Assembly (NCBI GenBank): GCA_009843915.1
Contig: VYCM01000026.1
Location: forward strand, 1-64,000
Length of the DNA stretch: 64,000 nucleotides
Source: Acidimicrobiaceae bacterium
GTDB taxonomy: Bacteria; Actinomycetota; Acidimicrobiia; Acidimicrobiales; Aldehydirespiratoraceae
Direction: 5' to 3'
In this document: one piece after another, positions 1 through 11,337 of the stretch
Numbering within the stretch: position 1 is the first letter of the stretch
Layout of the letters: every line of letters begins with the position of its first letter
Translations under genes and position numbers: made by a program
The notes under the pieces: generated by a model
Database searches by the model: none
What the model saw: only the letters and a program-made list of their open reading frames with translations
Told to the model about the DNA's origin: nothing

Positions 1-2
1 TG

Positions 3-113
3 GCGCCCGTGATCGACAGCCGCTTCCCGCTGGCCGAAGCGCCCGCCGCCCACGAGCGCATGGAGGCCAACCTCAACGCCGGGAAGATCGTCCTCGACGT
101 GAAACCTGCTTAG
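3..113 (+). CDS. C-terminal fragment of an oxidoreductase (quinone reductase/zinc-type alcohol dehydrogenase-like), truncated by window start
   Basis: Frame 3 reads APVIDSRFPLAEAPAAHERMEANLNAGKIVLDVKPA*, typical of MDR/quinone oxidoreductase C-termini. Confidence 0.6.
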   Translation, partial: APVIDSRFPLAEAPAAHERMEANLNAGKIVLDVKPA

Positions 114-125
114 CGGTAGTCCCGC

Positions 126-1391
<1,266 letters not shown>

Positions 1392-1402
1392 CGAGGATCA
1401 GA

Positions 1403-2779
1403 TTACAGGGGAGCGTTGTCGTGGCGGCGCTTAGGCAGGCGCTCACGCTTGGCGGACAGCAGATCCAGGGCGGCGCAGATCTCCCGCCTGGTGTCGGCCG
1501 GCTCGATCACGGAGTCGATGGCGCCCCGCTCGGCCGCGATGTACGGGTTGAGCAGGCGCTGCTCGTAGGCCGTCTCCAGCTCCGCCCTCTCGGGGTCGGT
1601 GGCCGACCGGTGGAGGATCCCGACCGCTCCCTTGGCGCCCATGACCGCGATCTCGGCGGTGGGCCAGGCCAGGGCCAGGTCGTTGCCCATCGTCTTGGAG
1701 TCCATGACGATGTAGGCGCCGCCGTAGGACTTGCGCAGGGTGACGTTCACCCGCGGCACGGTGGCCCGGGCGTAGGCGAAGGCCATCTGGGCGCCGTAGC
1801 GGATCATCCCCCGCCACTCGAGGTCCTTGCCCGGATAGAAGCCCGACGTGTCCACGAAAGTGACGAGCGGAAGGTTGAAGGCGTCGCAGAACGCCACGAA
1901 CCGGGCCCCCTTGCGGGAACCGGTTATGTCGAGCGTCCCGGCCAGCGACTGGGGCTGGTTCGCCACGATCCCCACCGGCCGGCCGCCGAAGGAGGCGAAG
2001 GCGGTGACCAGGTTGGCGCCCCAGAAGGGGTGCGGCTCCAGCAGCGCGCCGTCATCGGCGACGGCCACCAGCACATCGCGCACGTCGTAGCTGCCGCCCG
2101 ACTCGGCCGGCAGGACGTCGAACGCCTCGGGCACCGACCGGTCGACGGGATCGGTGCAGGTTCGGCCGGGCGGGTCGACGGCGTTGCTGTCCGGCAGGCA
2201 GCTGAGCAGCTCGGCCGCGGTCTCGTCGGCCTCCTCGTCCGTGGAGGCCACGAAGCTGGCCACCCCGGACCTCACGGCGTGAGTCTCGGCGCCGCCCAGG
2301 TCGGCGCGGTCGACGGGCATCCCGGTGAAGTGCTCCACCATCCGCGGCCCGACAACGAAGGCGTAGGCGTCGGCGGTCATCACCACGAAGTCGGCCAGGC
2401 CCAGCAGCAGGGCCGGACCGGAGACGTTGGGACCGGCCGCCACGACGATCACCGGCACCACTCCCGAGCAGCGAGCCAGCTCGGTGGCCGCGGTGGCCCA
2501 GCCGTGCAGGGCGTCGACTCCCTCGTTGAGGTCGGCACCGGAGGAGGCCAGCCTCAGCAGCAACGGAAGCCGCTGCGTGCGGGCCAGACGGGCGGCGGCG
2601 GCCATGCTCTGGCCGTCGGCCGGTGCCAGCGCCCCGCTGCGCTCATCGGTGGCGCCGCGGGCGTCGATCTCGACCACGCTGCGGTCGCCGAGGGTCGCCA
2701 CCCGGCTGCGAACGAACCCGGAGGATCCGGCCCGAAGGTTGACCGCGGTCGCCTGGAAGGCAGCTGACACGTCGCTCAT
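1403..2779 (-). CDS. acyl-CoA carboxylase carboxyltransferase (beta)-like protein
   Basis: 458 aa; C-terminal FVDTSGFYPGKDLEWRGMIRYGAQMAFAYARATVPRVNVTLRKSYGGAYIVMDSK motif. Confidence 0.85.
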   Translation of the reverse strand: MSDVSAAFQATAVNLRAGSSGFVRSRVATLGDRSVVEIDARGATDERSGALAPADGQSMAAAARLARTQRLPLLLRLASSGADLNEGVDALHGWATAATELARCSGVVPVIVVAAGPNVSGPALLLGLADFVVMTADAYAFVVGPRMVEHFTGMPVDRADLGGAETHAVRSGVASFVASTDEEADETAAELLSCLPDSNAVDPPGRTCTDPVDRSVPEAFDVLPAESGGSYDVRDVLVAVADDGALLEPHPFWGANLVTAFASFGGRPVGIVANQPQSLAGTLDITGSRKGARFVAFCDAFNLPLVTFVDTSGFYPGKDLEWRGMIRYGAQMAFAYARATVPRVNVTLRKSYGGAYIVMDSKTMGNDLALAWPTAEIAVMGAKGAVGILHRSATDPERAELETAYEQRLLNPYIAAERGAIDSVIEPADTRREICAALDLLSAKRERLPKRRHDNAPL

Positions 2780-2807
2780 CGTAGGGAGTCGTTCACCATC
2801 GACCCCG

Positions 2808-3734
2808 TCATGGCGCCGGCCGGGTGTCCACGGTGTGGATGTAAGGCTGCGCCGCCGCCTCCTGCCGCACGATCCAGCGGATCGTCTCGCCCAAGGCGCG
2901 CGGCGGCGCGGCCGGCACGGTCCTGCGGTTGCGGGCCAGCCCCACGATGCGGGCGCTCAGGCGGTCCACCTTCACGCTGTGCCAGTCTCCCTGGAGGACG
3001 CCGTGCGCGGCGCTGGCCGGCAGCAGGGCCGGCGCGAAGCCCGAGAAGGCCAGAGACGCCAGCAGCCGCAGGCCGTCGATCTCGGCCCGGCAGCGCAGCT
3101 CCACGTGGACCCGCCGAGCGTCGGTGTCGACCTCGTCGCGGAAGGCGGTGCCCCTGGGGGGCAGCAGCACCTCGTGCCGGGCGAGATCCACGAGGTCGAT
3201 GCGGTCCCGGTCGGCCAGCTCGTGGCCGGCCGGGGCGATCACCACCCGGTCCTCCGAGAAGAGGTCCTCAGTGTCGATGTCGGGATCGTCGACGGGAAGG
3301 TTCACCACCGCCAGGTCGAGGCGGTTCTCGATGAGCAGGGGAACGAGCGAGGTCGTGGTGGCGTCCAGGACGATCACCTCGAGGAGCGGATGCAGCCGGC
3401 TCGTCTCGTCCAGCAGGCGCGGGACGAGCCATCGGGCGGTCGTCCCGATCACTCCGACGGTCACGGTGCCGCTGAGGTTCGCCTGCATAGCGCCTAGATC
3501 GTCGGAGATGGCCCGCATCTCCAACTGGATGCGACGGGCGCGGTCGGCCACGACCTGACCCTCCGGGGTGAGGCATCGCCGGGCCCTGTCGATCAGCACC
3601 GCGCCCGCCTCCCGCTCGAGCTGAGCGATGTGAGCGGACACGTTGGACTGCACGGTGTGCAGCGCCCGGGCCGCGGCCGAGAAGCTCTGGTGCTCGGCGA
3701 CCGCGAGGAGCACGTCGAGCTGCCTGAGGTCCAT
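2808..3734 (-). CDS. LysR-family transcriptional regulator
   Basis: N-terminal HTH MDLRQLDVLLAVAEHQSFSAAARALHTVQSNVSAHIAQLE, then substrate-binding domain. Confidence 0.93.
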   Translation of the reverse strand: MDLRQLDVLLAVAEHQSFSAAARALHTVQSNVSAHIAQLEREAGAVLIDRARRCLTPEGQVVADRARRIQLEMRAISDDLGAMQANLSGTVTVGVIGTTARWLVPRLLDETSRLHPLLEVIVLDATTTSLVPLLIENRLDLAVVNLPVDDPDIDTEDLFSEDRVVIAPAGHELADRDRIDLVDLARHEVLLPPRGTAFRDEVDTDARRVHVELRCRAEIDGLRLLASLAFSGFAPALLPASAAHGVLQGDWHSVKVDRLSARIVGLARNRRTVPAAPPRALGETIRWIVRQEAAAQPYIHTVDTRPAP

Positions 3735-3742
3735 CGGAATTA

Positions 3743-3772
3743 ATGATATGAACTATCGATTCAAACTGCCAA
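3743..3772 (-). promoter_or_regulatory. putative lysR promoter (-35 TTGGCA, 18 bp, -10 TATCAT), near-leaderless
   Basis: On the minus strand TTGGCA-N18-TATCAT, -10 ends 8 nt before the ATG; AT-rich island in a GC-rich genome. Confidence 0.55.
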
Positions 3773-3904
3773 AGTGATATTTACCGGCGGCTCCGGATGG
3801 TGTTGAATAGAAGCACAATTCCGGTTCGGCAGGCGTATTCCTCCTCGCAGGCCGCTCCGGTCTCAACTTGGGTCGAGATCCCCCAAGATCGGCCCAAGAA
3901 GAAT

Positions 3905-3938
3905 GAAGCGGCTGGTCTCGCCCCAGATCAGCCGCTTC
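3905..3938 (-). terminator. probable intrinsic terminator of aconitase gene
   Basis: Perfect 10-bp inverted repeat GAAGCGGCTG/CAGCCGCTTC, followed on the minus strand by ATTCTTCTT. Confidence 0.7.
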
Positions 3939-3983
3939 TGTCTTGTGGCGACGGGTGATCCAGCCGGCGGGTCGTCGTGCGGG

Positions 3984-6278
3984 TCAGGCCTGGCGGCCCG
4001 CTCGGCTGCGGATGATGTTCAGCGCGCTGCCGGCATGGAACCACTCGATCTGGTCGTCGCTGAGGGTGTGGTGCGCCTCGAAGGCCCACACCGCGCCGTC
4101 GGGCGCGGTGACCTCCACCGTCACCGGTTGATCGGGGGCCAGGTCGGCCAGTCCGCGCACCGCGATGCGGTCGTCCTCTCCGATGCGCTCGTAGTCGGCC
4201 GGGTCGGCGAACGTCAGCGCCAGCACACCCTGCTTCTTGAGGTTGGTCTCGTGGATGCGGGCGAAGCTGCGGGCCAGGGCCAGCACGCAGCCCCGGAACC
4301 GGGGCTCCATGGCGGCGTGCTCCCGGCTGGAGCCCTCGCCGGTGTTGGAGTCGCCGATGAACACCCAGCGCAGGCCGGCTTCGTGGTACTCCCGGGCGAT
4401 GTCGGGCAGGGGCTGGACCTCGCCGGTGATCTGGTTCTTGCCGTAGCCGACGTCGTAGCCGTTGAAACCGTTGACCACGCCCAGGTACAGGTTGCCGGAG
4501 ATGTTCTCCAGGTGTCCCCGGTACCGCAGCCACGGGCCGGCCGCGGAGATGTGGTCGGTGGTGCACTTGCCCTTGGCCTTGGCGATCACGGGCAGGTCCT
4601 TGTAGTCGCTGCCGTCCCAGGGGGCGAAGGGCTCGAGGAGCTGGATGCGCTCGGAGTCGGGCGAGACCCGGACGTCGACCGCCGAGCCGTCGGCGGGCGG
4701 CGCCACGAACGTGTCCTCGCCGGGGTCGAACCCGTCGGGGGGAAGCTCGATGCCGGACGGCTCGGCCAGCGCCACCGGCTCGCCGCGGTCGTTGGTGAGG
4801 GTGCCGCCGATCGGGTCGAAGTCGACGGTGCCGGCCAGCGCCAGCGCGATCACGGTCTCGGGGGAGGTGACGAAGGCCAGCGTGGCCGGGTCGCCGTCGT
4901 TGCGCTTGGGGAAGTTGCGGTTGTAGGAGGTGACGATCACGTTGGGCCGGCCCGGCGTGTGGCCCTCCTCGCCGGAGCGGTCCCACTGGCCGATGCAGGG
5001 TCCGCAGGCGTTGGCCAGAACGGTCGCGCCGAGAGCCTCGAAGTCGTCCATCAGGCCGTCGCGCACGATGGTGGAGCGGATCTGCTCGGAGCCCGGTGTC
5101 ACCAGCAGCCGGGTGCGGGCTCGCAGGCCCTTGCCGGCCGCGTCCCGGGCTATCGAGGCGGCCCGGGTGATGTCCTCGTAGGACGAGTTGGTGCAGCTGC
5201 CGATGAGGGCGGCGCTTATCTCCAGCGGCCACTGGTTGTCGCGGGCCTCCTCGCCGAGATCGGCGACCTCGCGTGCCAGGTCCGGGGTGTGGGGGCCGTT
5301 GATGTGGGGTCCGAGGGTGTCGAGGTCGATCTCCACCACCCGGTCGTAGAAGCGCTCGGGGTCGGCCTCGGTCTCGGGGTCGCCGCAGAGATGGTCGGCA
5401 GCCGCGGCGGCCAGGTCGGCGGCGTCGGCCCGGCCGGTGGCCCGCAGGTAGCGGTCCATCGACTCGTCGTAGTCGAAGATCGATGTGGTGGCGCCGATCT
5501 CGGCGCCCATGTTGCAGATGGTGGCCTTGCCGGTGGCGCTCAGAGAGCGGGCCCCCGGCCCGAAGTACTCGACGATGGCGCCGGTGCCGCCGGCCACGGT
5601 GAGGATGTCGGCCACCTTCAGGATCACGTCCTTGGGGGCCGACCAGCCGCTGAGCTCGCCGGTGAGGTGGACGCCGATGAGCTTGGGCCAGCGCACGTTC
5701 CACGGGAACCCGGTCATCACGTCGACCGCGTCGGCGCCGCCCACGCCCACAGCCACCATGGCCAGCCCGCCGGCGTTGGGGGTGTGGCTGTCGGTGCCGA
5801 TCATCATCCCGCCACAGAAGGCGTAGTTCTCCAGCACGACCTGGTGGATGATGCCCGAGCCGGGCTTCCAGAACCCGGCGCCGTAGCGGGCGGACACGCC
5901 GTGCAGGAAGTCGTACACCTCGTCGTTGCCCGACAGGGCGGCCAGCAGGTCGCGCTTGGCGTCGGTGCGGGCGGTTATGAGGTGGTCGCAGTGGGTGGTG
6001 GTGGGCACCTGCACCTCGTCGAGCCCGGCGGTCATGAACTGCAGCCAGGCCATCTGGGCGGTGGCGTCCTGCATGGCCACCCGGTCGGGCCGCAGGTCGA
6101 CATACGACACGCCCCGCTCCGGCACCCCGGTCTCGGACGGGTCGAGATGGTTGACGAGGATCTTCTCGGCCAGCGTCAACGGCCGCCCGAAGCTGGCGCG
6201 GGCCCGCCCCACCCGCTCGTCCAGCGTGGCGTACACACCCTCGATCAGCTCCACCGGAGTACTAGCAAACACAGCCAT
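3984..6278 (-). CDS. acn: aconitate hydratase
   Basis: 764 aa; [42 protein letters not shown] motifs. Confidence 0.94.
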   Translation of the reverse strand: MAVFASTPVELIEGVYATLDERVGRARASFGRPLTLAEKILVNHLDPSETGVPERGVSYVDLRPDRVAMQDATAQMAWLQFMTAGLDEVQVPTTTHCDHLITARTDAKRDLLAALSGNDEVYDFLHGVSARYGAGFWKPGSGIIHQVVLENYAFCGGMMIGTDSHTPNAGGLAMVAVGVGGADAVDVMTGFPWNVRWPKLIGVHLTGELSGWSAPKDVILKVADILTVAGGTGAIVEYFGPGARSLSATGKATICNMGAEIGATTSIFDYDESMDRYLRATGRADAADLAAAAADHLCGDPETEADPERFYDRVVEIDLDTLGPHINGPHTPDLAREVADLGEEARDNQWPLEISAALIGSCTNSSYEDITRAASIARDAAGKGLRARTRLLVTPGSEQIRSTIVRDGLMDDFEALGATVLANACGPCIGQWDRSGEEGHTPGRPNVIVTSYNRNFPKRNDGDPATLAFVTSPETVIALALAGTVDFDPIGGTLTNDRGEPVALAEPSGIELPPDGFDPGEDTFVAPPADGSAVDVRVSPDSERIQLLEPFAPWDGSDYKDLPVIAKAKGKCTTDHISAAGPWLRYRGHLENISGNLYLGVVNGFNGYDVGYGKNQITGEVQPLPDIAREYHEAGLRWVFIGDSNTGEGSSREHAAMEPRFRGCVLALARSFARIHETNLKKQGVLALTFADPADYERIGEDDRIAVRGLADLAPDQPVTVEVTAPDGAVWAFEAHHTLSDDQIEWFHAGSALNIIRSRAGRQA

Positions 6279-6351
6279 GCGACCAGCCTAGAAGCGTGCG
6301 TGTCGAGCCCGGATGGTCGAATGTCACAGCCGTCGGTGGCCGATTGAGCGG

Positions 6352-7305
6352 CTACAGGTCCGGCCAGCGGCGGGAGCGGCTCGAGGGCGTGCGGCGGGGG
6401 CTGCCCAGGGCCCACTGGCGGCGCCAGATTCCGACCTGGGGGCCCGTCAGGGTGCCGCTGGCGCTGGCGTGGGCCCGCCTGCGGGCCGAGTACCAGTCGG
6501 TGCTGGCCTCGTCGGCCAAGGCGGTGACCGCCTCCTCGATGCGGGCCGCGAAGCGGGGGGCTCGCTCGCCGGGCTCGGGCCGCAGCGGGGCGCCGAAGGT
6601 CACCGACGCCTCCCCAGGCCGAGGCATCGTGCGGCCCTTGCGCATGATCTCGCCGGTGCCGCCCAAATGGACCGGCACGACCGGCACACCGCAGCGCACC
6701 GACAGGTAGGCCGCGCCGCCCCGGAACGGCTGCCCCCAGCCGTCGGGGCTGCGGCCGCCCTCCGGGTAGATCAGCAGGCTCCAGCCGTCGTCGATCAGCC
6801 CGGCCGCGAGGTCGGCGGACCGGCGTCCCACTCTGGACCGCTCGATGGGGATGGCCCCCATCATCAGTGCCGCGGTCGCGCCGGCCACCCGGTTGCCGAA
6901 GAAGTAGTCGGAGGCCGCCCCCACCACGATCTTGTGCCGCCACGGCTCGGGGATCGACGTCAGCAGCAGAGAGGTGTCGATATGGCTGTGGTGGTTGGAT
7001 GCGAAGATGATCGCGCCGTCGAGGTCGGCCAGCCGGTCGGCGCCGTCGCGTCGGGGTGACGCCAGCACCTGCACCATGGCCCGCATCGGCCCCTCCACGA
7101 TGGCGGCCCGGCACATGCGGGCCGCCCAGCGGCGGGACCAGCCGGTGTCGAAGTCGACGCCGGTGCGCCTTAGGGCTTCCGGCGGCTCCACTCCACCCGG
7201 AACAGTGGGAGCCCGGTACGGGAACGAGCGGGCCCGCAGCGTGCGAATTGGCGACGGCAGGCGGTTCCCCAGCCGCACCACACCCAGGTCGTGCGCGATA
7301 CCCAT
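6352..7305 (-). CDS. 1-acyl-glycerol-3-phosphate acyltransferase-like (PlsC family)
   Basis: NHHSHIDTSLLL (NHxxxxD) and YPEGGRSPDG motifs. Confidence 0.85.
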   Translation of the reverse strand: MGIAHDLGVVRLGNRLPSPIRTLRARSFPYRAPTVPGGVEPPEALRRTGVDFDTGWSRRWAARMCRAAIVEGPMRAMVQVLASPRRDGADRLADLDGAIIFASNHHSHIDTSLLLTSIPEPWRHKIVVGAASDYFFGNRVAGATAALMMGAIPIERSRVGRRSADLAAGLIDDGWSLLIYPEGGRSPDGWGQPFRGGAAYLSVRCGVPVVPVHLGGTGEIMRKGRTMPRPGEASVTFGAPLRPEPGERAPRFAARIEEAVTALADEASTDWYSARRRAHASASGTLTGPQVGIWRRQWALGSPRRTPSSRSRRWPDL

Positions 7306-7323
7306 CAGCTCACGCCGCCCCGG

Positions 7324-8937
7324 TCACTCCACGTCCGCCATCAGGATGGGCGGGTTGTGCACATGCGTGATCGTCGGCGACGGGCCGACCACGTCGCTGG
7401 CCATCTCCAGGGCGTCTGACAGGGTGGAGGCCGGCTGGAAGCCCATCCGGCGCACCGCCCGGGGGTCGCCGCCCACCACGATCACCCGGCCCAGCCACTG
7501 CAGGGCGTGCGCCCCCCAGTACCACATGTAGAAGGGATGCACCCCGTGGTAGGCGTAGCTGGTGCGGTAGAGGTGCACGTACCACTCGTCGGTGGCGAAC
7601 TGGGCCTCGTACTTGGCCTCCAGCTCGGCCGGGTCGGTGGTCTCCGCCAGCAGCTGCTCGAAGAAGTCGATGTAGCTGGGGTGGTGCACCGGGTGGAACT
7701 CCCAGCGGGTCGGGTGGCTCATGATGACCACCCCGCCCTCGCGCACCAGCGGCTGACCCCGGTACAGGTTGAAGAAGTAGCCGAGGCCCAGGCACATCAC
7801 CAGGATCGGGTTCATCACCGAGTTGACGTTGTACGGGCAGATGTAGGGCAGCCCCATGGTGAGCACGTCGGTCTGGCCCTGCACCGGCACCAGATGCTGG
7901 GCCAGCACGTTGGCGGTGGTGCTCTCGTGGACCGGCTCCACCGCGCCGGCCTGCACCGAGGTCATCTCATAGGGCGCCAGCCACCGGCCGAACACACCCC
8001 GGCAGGCCGCCGGCGGCATCGCCTTGAGCCCGGCGTGCATGGCCATGAACGAGGCCCGGTCCCGGGCGCTCCACTCCCACTCGCGCTTCTGCAGCACGGC
8101 CAGAGGGCCGTCGTGGCCGAAGGTGTTGTTGTTGACGGTGGTCTCGATCTGGAAGATGGGCGGACCGTTGGCCTTGATCACCTCGCCCTGGCGCCAGTTG
8201 GAGTGGTGCAACTCGGAGCGGGGCCGGTCCATGAACGAGCGGGAGTTCAGCATGGTCCCGACGTTGTGGTGGTGGCGCAGCGACCGGTAGTCGGCCAGAC
8301 CGGTGGCGGTGGACTTCCAGCCCCCGTCCATGGCCACCAGGTTGATGTTCACGTACACCAGCAGGTCGCTCTCGGCGGCCCGCCGGTTCATGGTGACCAG
8401 CTCGTCGTGGTCGGTGCGGCCCAGATCCACCATGCCGTCGGGGTCCTCGGCATCGTGGTTGTAGAGCGCGCCCTGCGGGGCGAAAGCGTCGAACACCCGC
8501 TCGCCCAGGGCGTGGCGCAGCTCGTCATCGGTCATCCGGCGGTGCAGGGCCAGCGCCGCGATCAGGTGCACGTCGTCCACCCCGGCGGCGGCCGCCATGT
8601 CGAGGACCTGCTCGATCACCCGCTGGCGGATGTCGGGGCGCCGCATCGGCGGCAGCGGCAGCGAGATGTCGTCGAAGGCGATGGTCAGCTTCATTCCCGG
8701 TCGCAGCAGCGACGGCAGCGGATCTGAGTCGAGCGGGTTCAACAGGGCGTCGCGGATGGCTTCCTCAGGATCGGACAGCCCCGCCAGGGGCTCGGCTGGG
8801 TAGATGATCCGGCTGCGGCCCGGCGGCAGTCTCTCCAGGCGGAAGCCCTCGCCGTGATGGAACAGGATCGGCGGCGTCGAGCGGTCGACGTCGAGCACCA
8901 GTCCCGGGCGCGGCGCCTTCCGGCGCTCAACGGCCAT
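7324..8937 (-). CDS. LarA-like (DUF2088, lactate racemase N-terminal domain) protein
   Basis: MAVERRKAPRPG... start; AFDDIS, LHRRMTDDELRHALG, YNHDAEDPDG, DGGWKS resemble LarA motifs; overlaps upstream gene by ATGA. Confidence 0.7.
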   Translation of the reverse strand: MAVERRKAPRPGLVLDVDRSTPPILFHHGEGFRLERLPPGRSRIIYPAEPLAGLSDPEEAIRDALLNPLDSDPLPSLLRPGMKLTIAFDDISLPLPPMRRPDIRQRVIEQVLDMAAAAGVDDVHLIAALALHRRMTDDELRHALGERVFDAFAPQGALYNHDAEDPDGMVDLGRTDHDELVTMNRRAAESDLLVYVNINLVAMDGGWKSTATGLADYRSLRHHHNVGTMLNSRSFMDRPRSELHHSNWRQGEVIKANGPPIFQIETTVNNNTFGHDGPLAVLQKREWEWSARDRASFMAMHAGLKAMPPAACRGVFGRWLAPYEMTSVQAGAVEPVHESTTANVLAQHLVPVQGQTDVLTMGLPYICPYNVNSVMNPILVMCLGLGYFFNLYRGQPLVREGGVVIMSHPTRWEFHPVHHPSYIDFFEQLLAETTDPAELEAKYEAQFATDEWYVHLYRTSYAYHGVHPFYMWYWGAHALQWLGRVIVVGGDPRAVRRMGFQPASTLSDALEMASDVVGPSPTITHVHNPPILMADVE

Positions 8938-11303
8938 CAGGCCGACCTCACCAGTTCGCGGCGGCGGGCCCCGGGTCGGCCCCGAGGCGCCAGCGGCAGG
9001 AGCTTGGCGGGAGCGCCCGCGCTGGTGGACCAGTGCTCGATCAGCCAACCCCGGCGCCGGGCCAGCGCGGCCAGCTTGGTCTCGGGATTGACCGCCACCG
9101 GGAAGCCGACCGCTTCCAGCATGGGCAGGTCCGAGGTGCTGTCGGCGTAGGCCACCGACTCCCGCAGGTCGAGGCCGTGGAGCTCGGCGAAGTCGACCAG
9201 CGTCTGGTAGCGGGCCTCGCCGGTGGGAGGCACCGACGTGAGCCTGCCGTCGTAGACGCCGCCGCTCGAGCCCATCTCGGCCGCGATGATGTGATCGAAC
9301 AGGGGCTTCAGGGGGGCGATCACGAAGTCGAGCGCTCCGGTGATGAGCAGCGTCATGTGCCCGGCCTGACGGTGCTCGCGGATCCGGCGGATCCCCCGGG
9401 GGAACGACTTGGTGAGGATGAGATCGCTGAGCATCTCCGCGCAGTCGGCGTCGATGCGGTCCACCGAGGCGCCCTCGAAGCGCCGGTAGAAGTAGCGCAG
9501 GAAGTCGCTGCGGTCCCTGCGATCCAGGGCCAAGAGACGGGGCGCCTCGCCGAGGGTGCGGGCCACGAAACGGATCCGGTCCAGGTCGTCGAGCTCCCGG
9601 GTGGCGAGCCACGCGTAGCTGGCCACCACGTTCGAAGCGATCAACGTGTTCTCGAGGTCGAACACGGCCAGCTGGCGCTCGGGGGCGAGCACCTGGCGGC
9701 GGAGCCTCCTGGAGCGGGAAGCGGTGCGGCTGGGGCTGGTGCCGGGGGCCATCTTGAGGCGGGCCTGCTCCACCATCGACGGCAGGTGCACCTCCTGCAC
9801 GTAGTGGGTCCAGTCGACAACGGAGGGATCGAAGCAGAACGCCGCCCGGTCGTCGTCGTCGAGCGAATCCCAGAGCTCCAGGAGCCGGTCGAGCTGGTAG
9901 ATCGCCTCGCACTCGGCGTAGGAGCCGTACAGCTCGACGTACTCGTTGGCCCTGCCCAGCTGCTGGCGGCGCTCCTCCAGGCTGGCGCTCATCAGGGCGT
10001 GGCGACCCCGCAGTGGCAGGGCCGACAGCACCCGGTCGGCGGTCTCCAGCGAACGTTGTGCTCGCTGGAGCTGCCGGGACACCCTCCCCCGGCCGGGGAA
10101 GGACCACTGGGGCACCGAGATCGGCTGGTTGTGCTCGTCGTAGACGGGGTGCTCGGTGAACCAGCCGCTGACCAAGTCGAAGAGCTTGCCGTACTTGAGC
10201 GGGTTGATGGCCCCGCTGGCGACCTGGACGACATCGGGGCTGGGTTCCACCGGGCCCCGGGCGGCCACGGCCATGATGGTCGCCACCACCAGATCCACCG
10301 GGATCACGTCGATGATGCCCTCGGGCACGCCGGGGAACTCCTTGAGCAGCCCCCGGGCGTAGGCGGCGATCACCGGCTCGGCCATGCGGAAGCCACGGAT
10401 CCATCCCGGGTAGGGCTCGGCCAGGGCCGACTCGATAATCGAGGGCCGAACGATGCTCACCGCGACGTCGCCGCGAGTCTCGGTGAGGGCCCGCTCGCCG
10501 AGGGCCTTGGTGAAGGCATAGGCGTCCGGGAAGCCGAGGCTGGAGGCCCGGGCCCGGCCGGCCTGGGTCATCTGCTCGTCCACCCAGCGCCGTCGGAGGC
10601 TCTCGACCTTCTCGGAGAGTGCGGGGATGCCGGCCGCGCCGAGTTCCCGGCGGGCCTGGGTGGAAAGCGCGGCCAGACGCTCGGGGCTGCGGCTGGCCTG
10701 CTCGGCGTCGCGGCGGGCGCGGCGGGCGCTGTCCACCTCGTCGCGCCAGCCGACCTCGGTGAAGAAGGGCGAGTCGTCCACCGGCTGCTCGGGGGCTGCG
10801 CCCCGTCGGCTTCCGGCCACGTAGCAGGTCGACACCGCGATCATGTGGGCCTTCGAGCCGGCTTCCGCCAGCACCGCGGCCACCCGGCTCGGGCCGAGGA
10901 GGTTGACCTCCACCGCGTCGTCGAGGGCCGAGTCGAAGTTCACGGTGGCCGCCGAGTGGATCACGATGTCGCAGCCGGCCAGCGCGTCACGGCCCTCGTC
11001 GTCGAGGTTGAGCCCGTCGACACCGACGTCGCCGGCCACCGCGGTGACCCGGCGGTCGGTAATCTCCTCGTAGCTCTCGCCGCCGGAATCCTCGGCGGCC
11101 CGGCGGCGGAGGCCGTCGAAGGCGTCGTTGCGGAGCACGTCGCGCTGCACCCGCTGGGCCGCGCCCCGGCGGCCCGGGCGCACCACCAGCACCAGCTCGC
11201 AGTCGGGCACGCAGCGCAGCAGGCGCTCGGTGAGCGCGGTCCCCAAGAACCCGGTCGCGCCGGTGATGGCGATCCGCTTACCGGCGAGAGACTCCGCGAT
11301 CAC
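8937..11303 (-). CDS. fusion: fatty acyl-CoA reductase/thioester-reductase-type SDR + HAD-IB phosphatase-like domain
   Basis: 788 aa; N-term GATGFLGTALTERLL, VIHSAATVNFDSALDDAVEVNLLGP; C-term LAVFDLENTL, LLITGALDFVIAPL, AYADSTSDLPML. Confidence 0.85.
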   Translation of the reverse strand: MIAESLAGKRIAITGATGFLGTALTERLLRCVPDCELVLVVRPGRRGAAQRVQRDVLRNDAFDGLRRRAAEDSGGESYEEITDRRVTAVAGDVGVDGLNLDDEGRDALAGCDIVIHSAATVNFDSALDDAVEVNLLGPSRVAAVLAEAGSKAHMIAVSTCYVAGSRRGAAPEQPVDDSPFFTEVGWRDEVDSARRARRDAEQASRSPERLAALSTQARRELGAAGIPALSEKVESLRRRWVDEQMTQAGRARASSLGFPDAYAFTKALGERALTETRGDVAVSIVRPSIIESALAEPYPGWIRGFRMAEPVIAAYARGLLKEFPGVPEGIIDVIPVDLVVATIMAVAARGPVEPSPDVVQVASGAINPLKYGKLFDLVSGWFTEHPVYDEHNQPISVPQWSFPGRGRVSRQLQRAQRSLETADRVLSALPLRGRHALMSASLEERRQQLGRANEYVELYGSYAECEAIYQLDRLLELWDSLDDDDRAAFCFDPSVVDWTHYVQEVHLPSMVEQARLKMAPGTSPSRTASRSRRLRRQVLAPERQLAVFDLENTLIASNVVASYAWLATRELDDLDRIRFVARTLGEAPRLLALDRRDRSDFLRYFYRRFEGASVDRIDADCAEMLSDLILTKSFPRGIRRIREHRQAGHMTLLITGALDFVIAPLKPLFDHIIAAEMGSSGGVYDGRLTSVPPTGEARYQTLVDFAELHGLDLRESVAYADSTSDLPMLEAVGFPVAVNPETKLAALARRRGWLIEHWSTSAGAPAKLLPLAPRGRPGARRRELVRSA

Positions 11304-11337
11304 GCCGTAAGTTCTAGTGCCCGCGGCCGCCGGAGGC

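Noticed and set aside
3903-6347. 814-aa plus-strand ORF antisense to aconitase
   Set aside because: Shadow ORF; aconitase on the opposite strand has full motif support.
8938-10404. 5' part of the 1026-aa ORF 7324..10404
   Set aside because: Only the 7324-8937 part encodes a recognizable protein; the rest is an alternate frame of the reductase-HAD gene.
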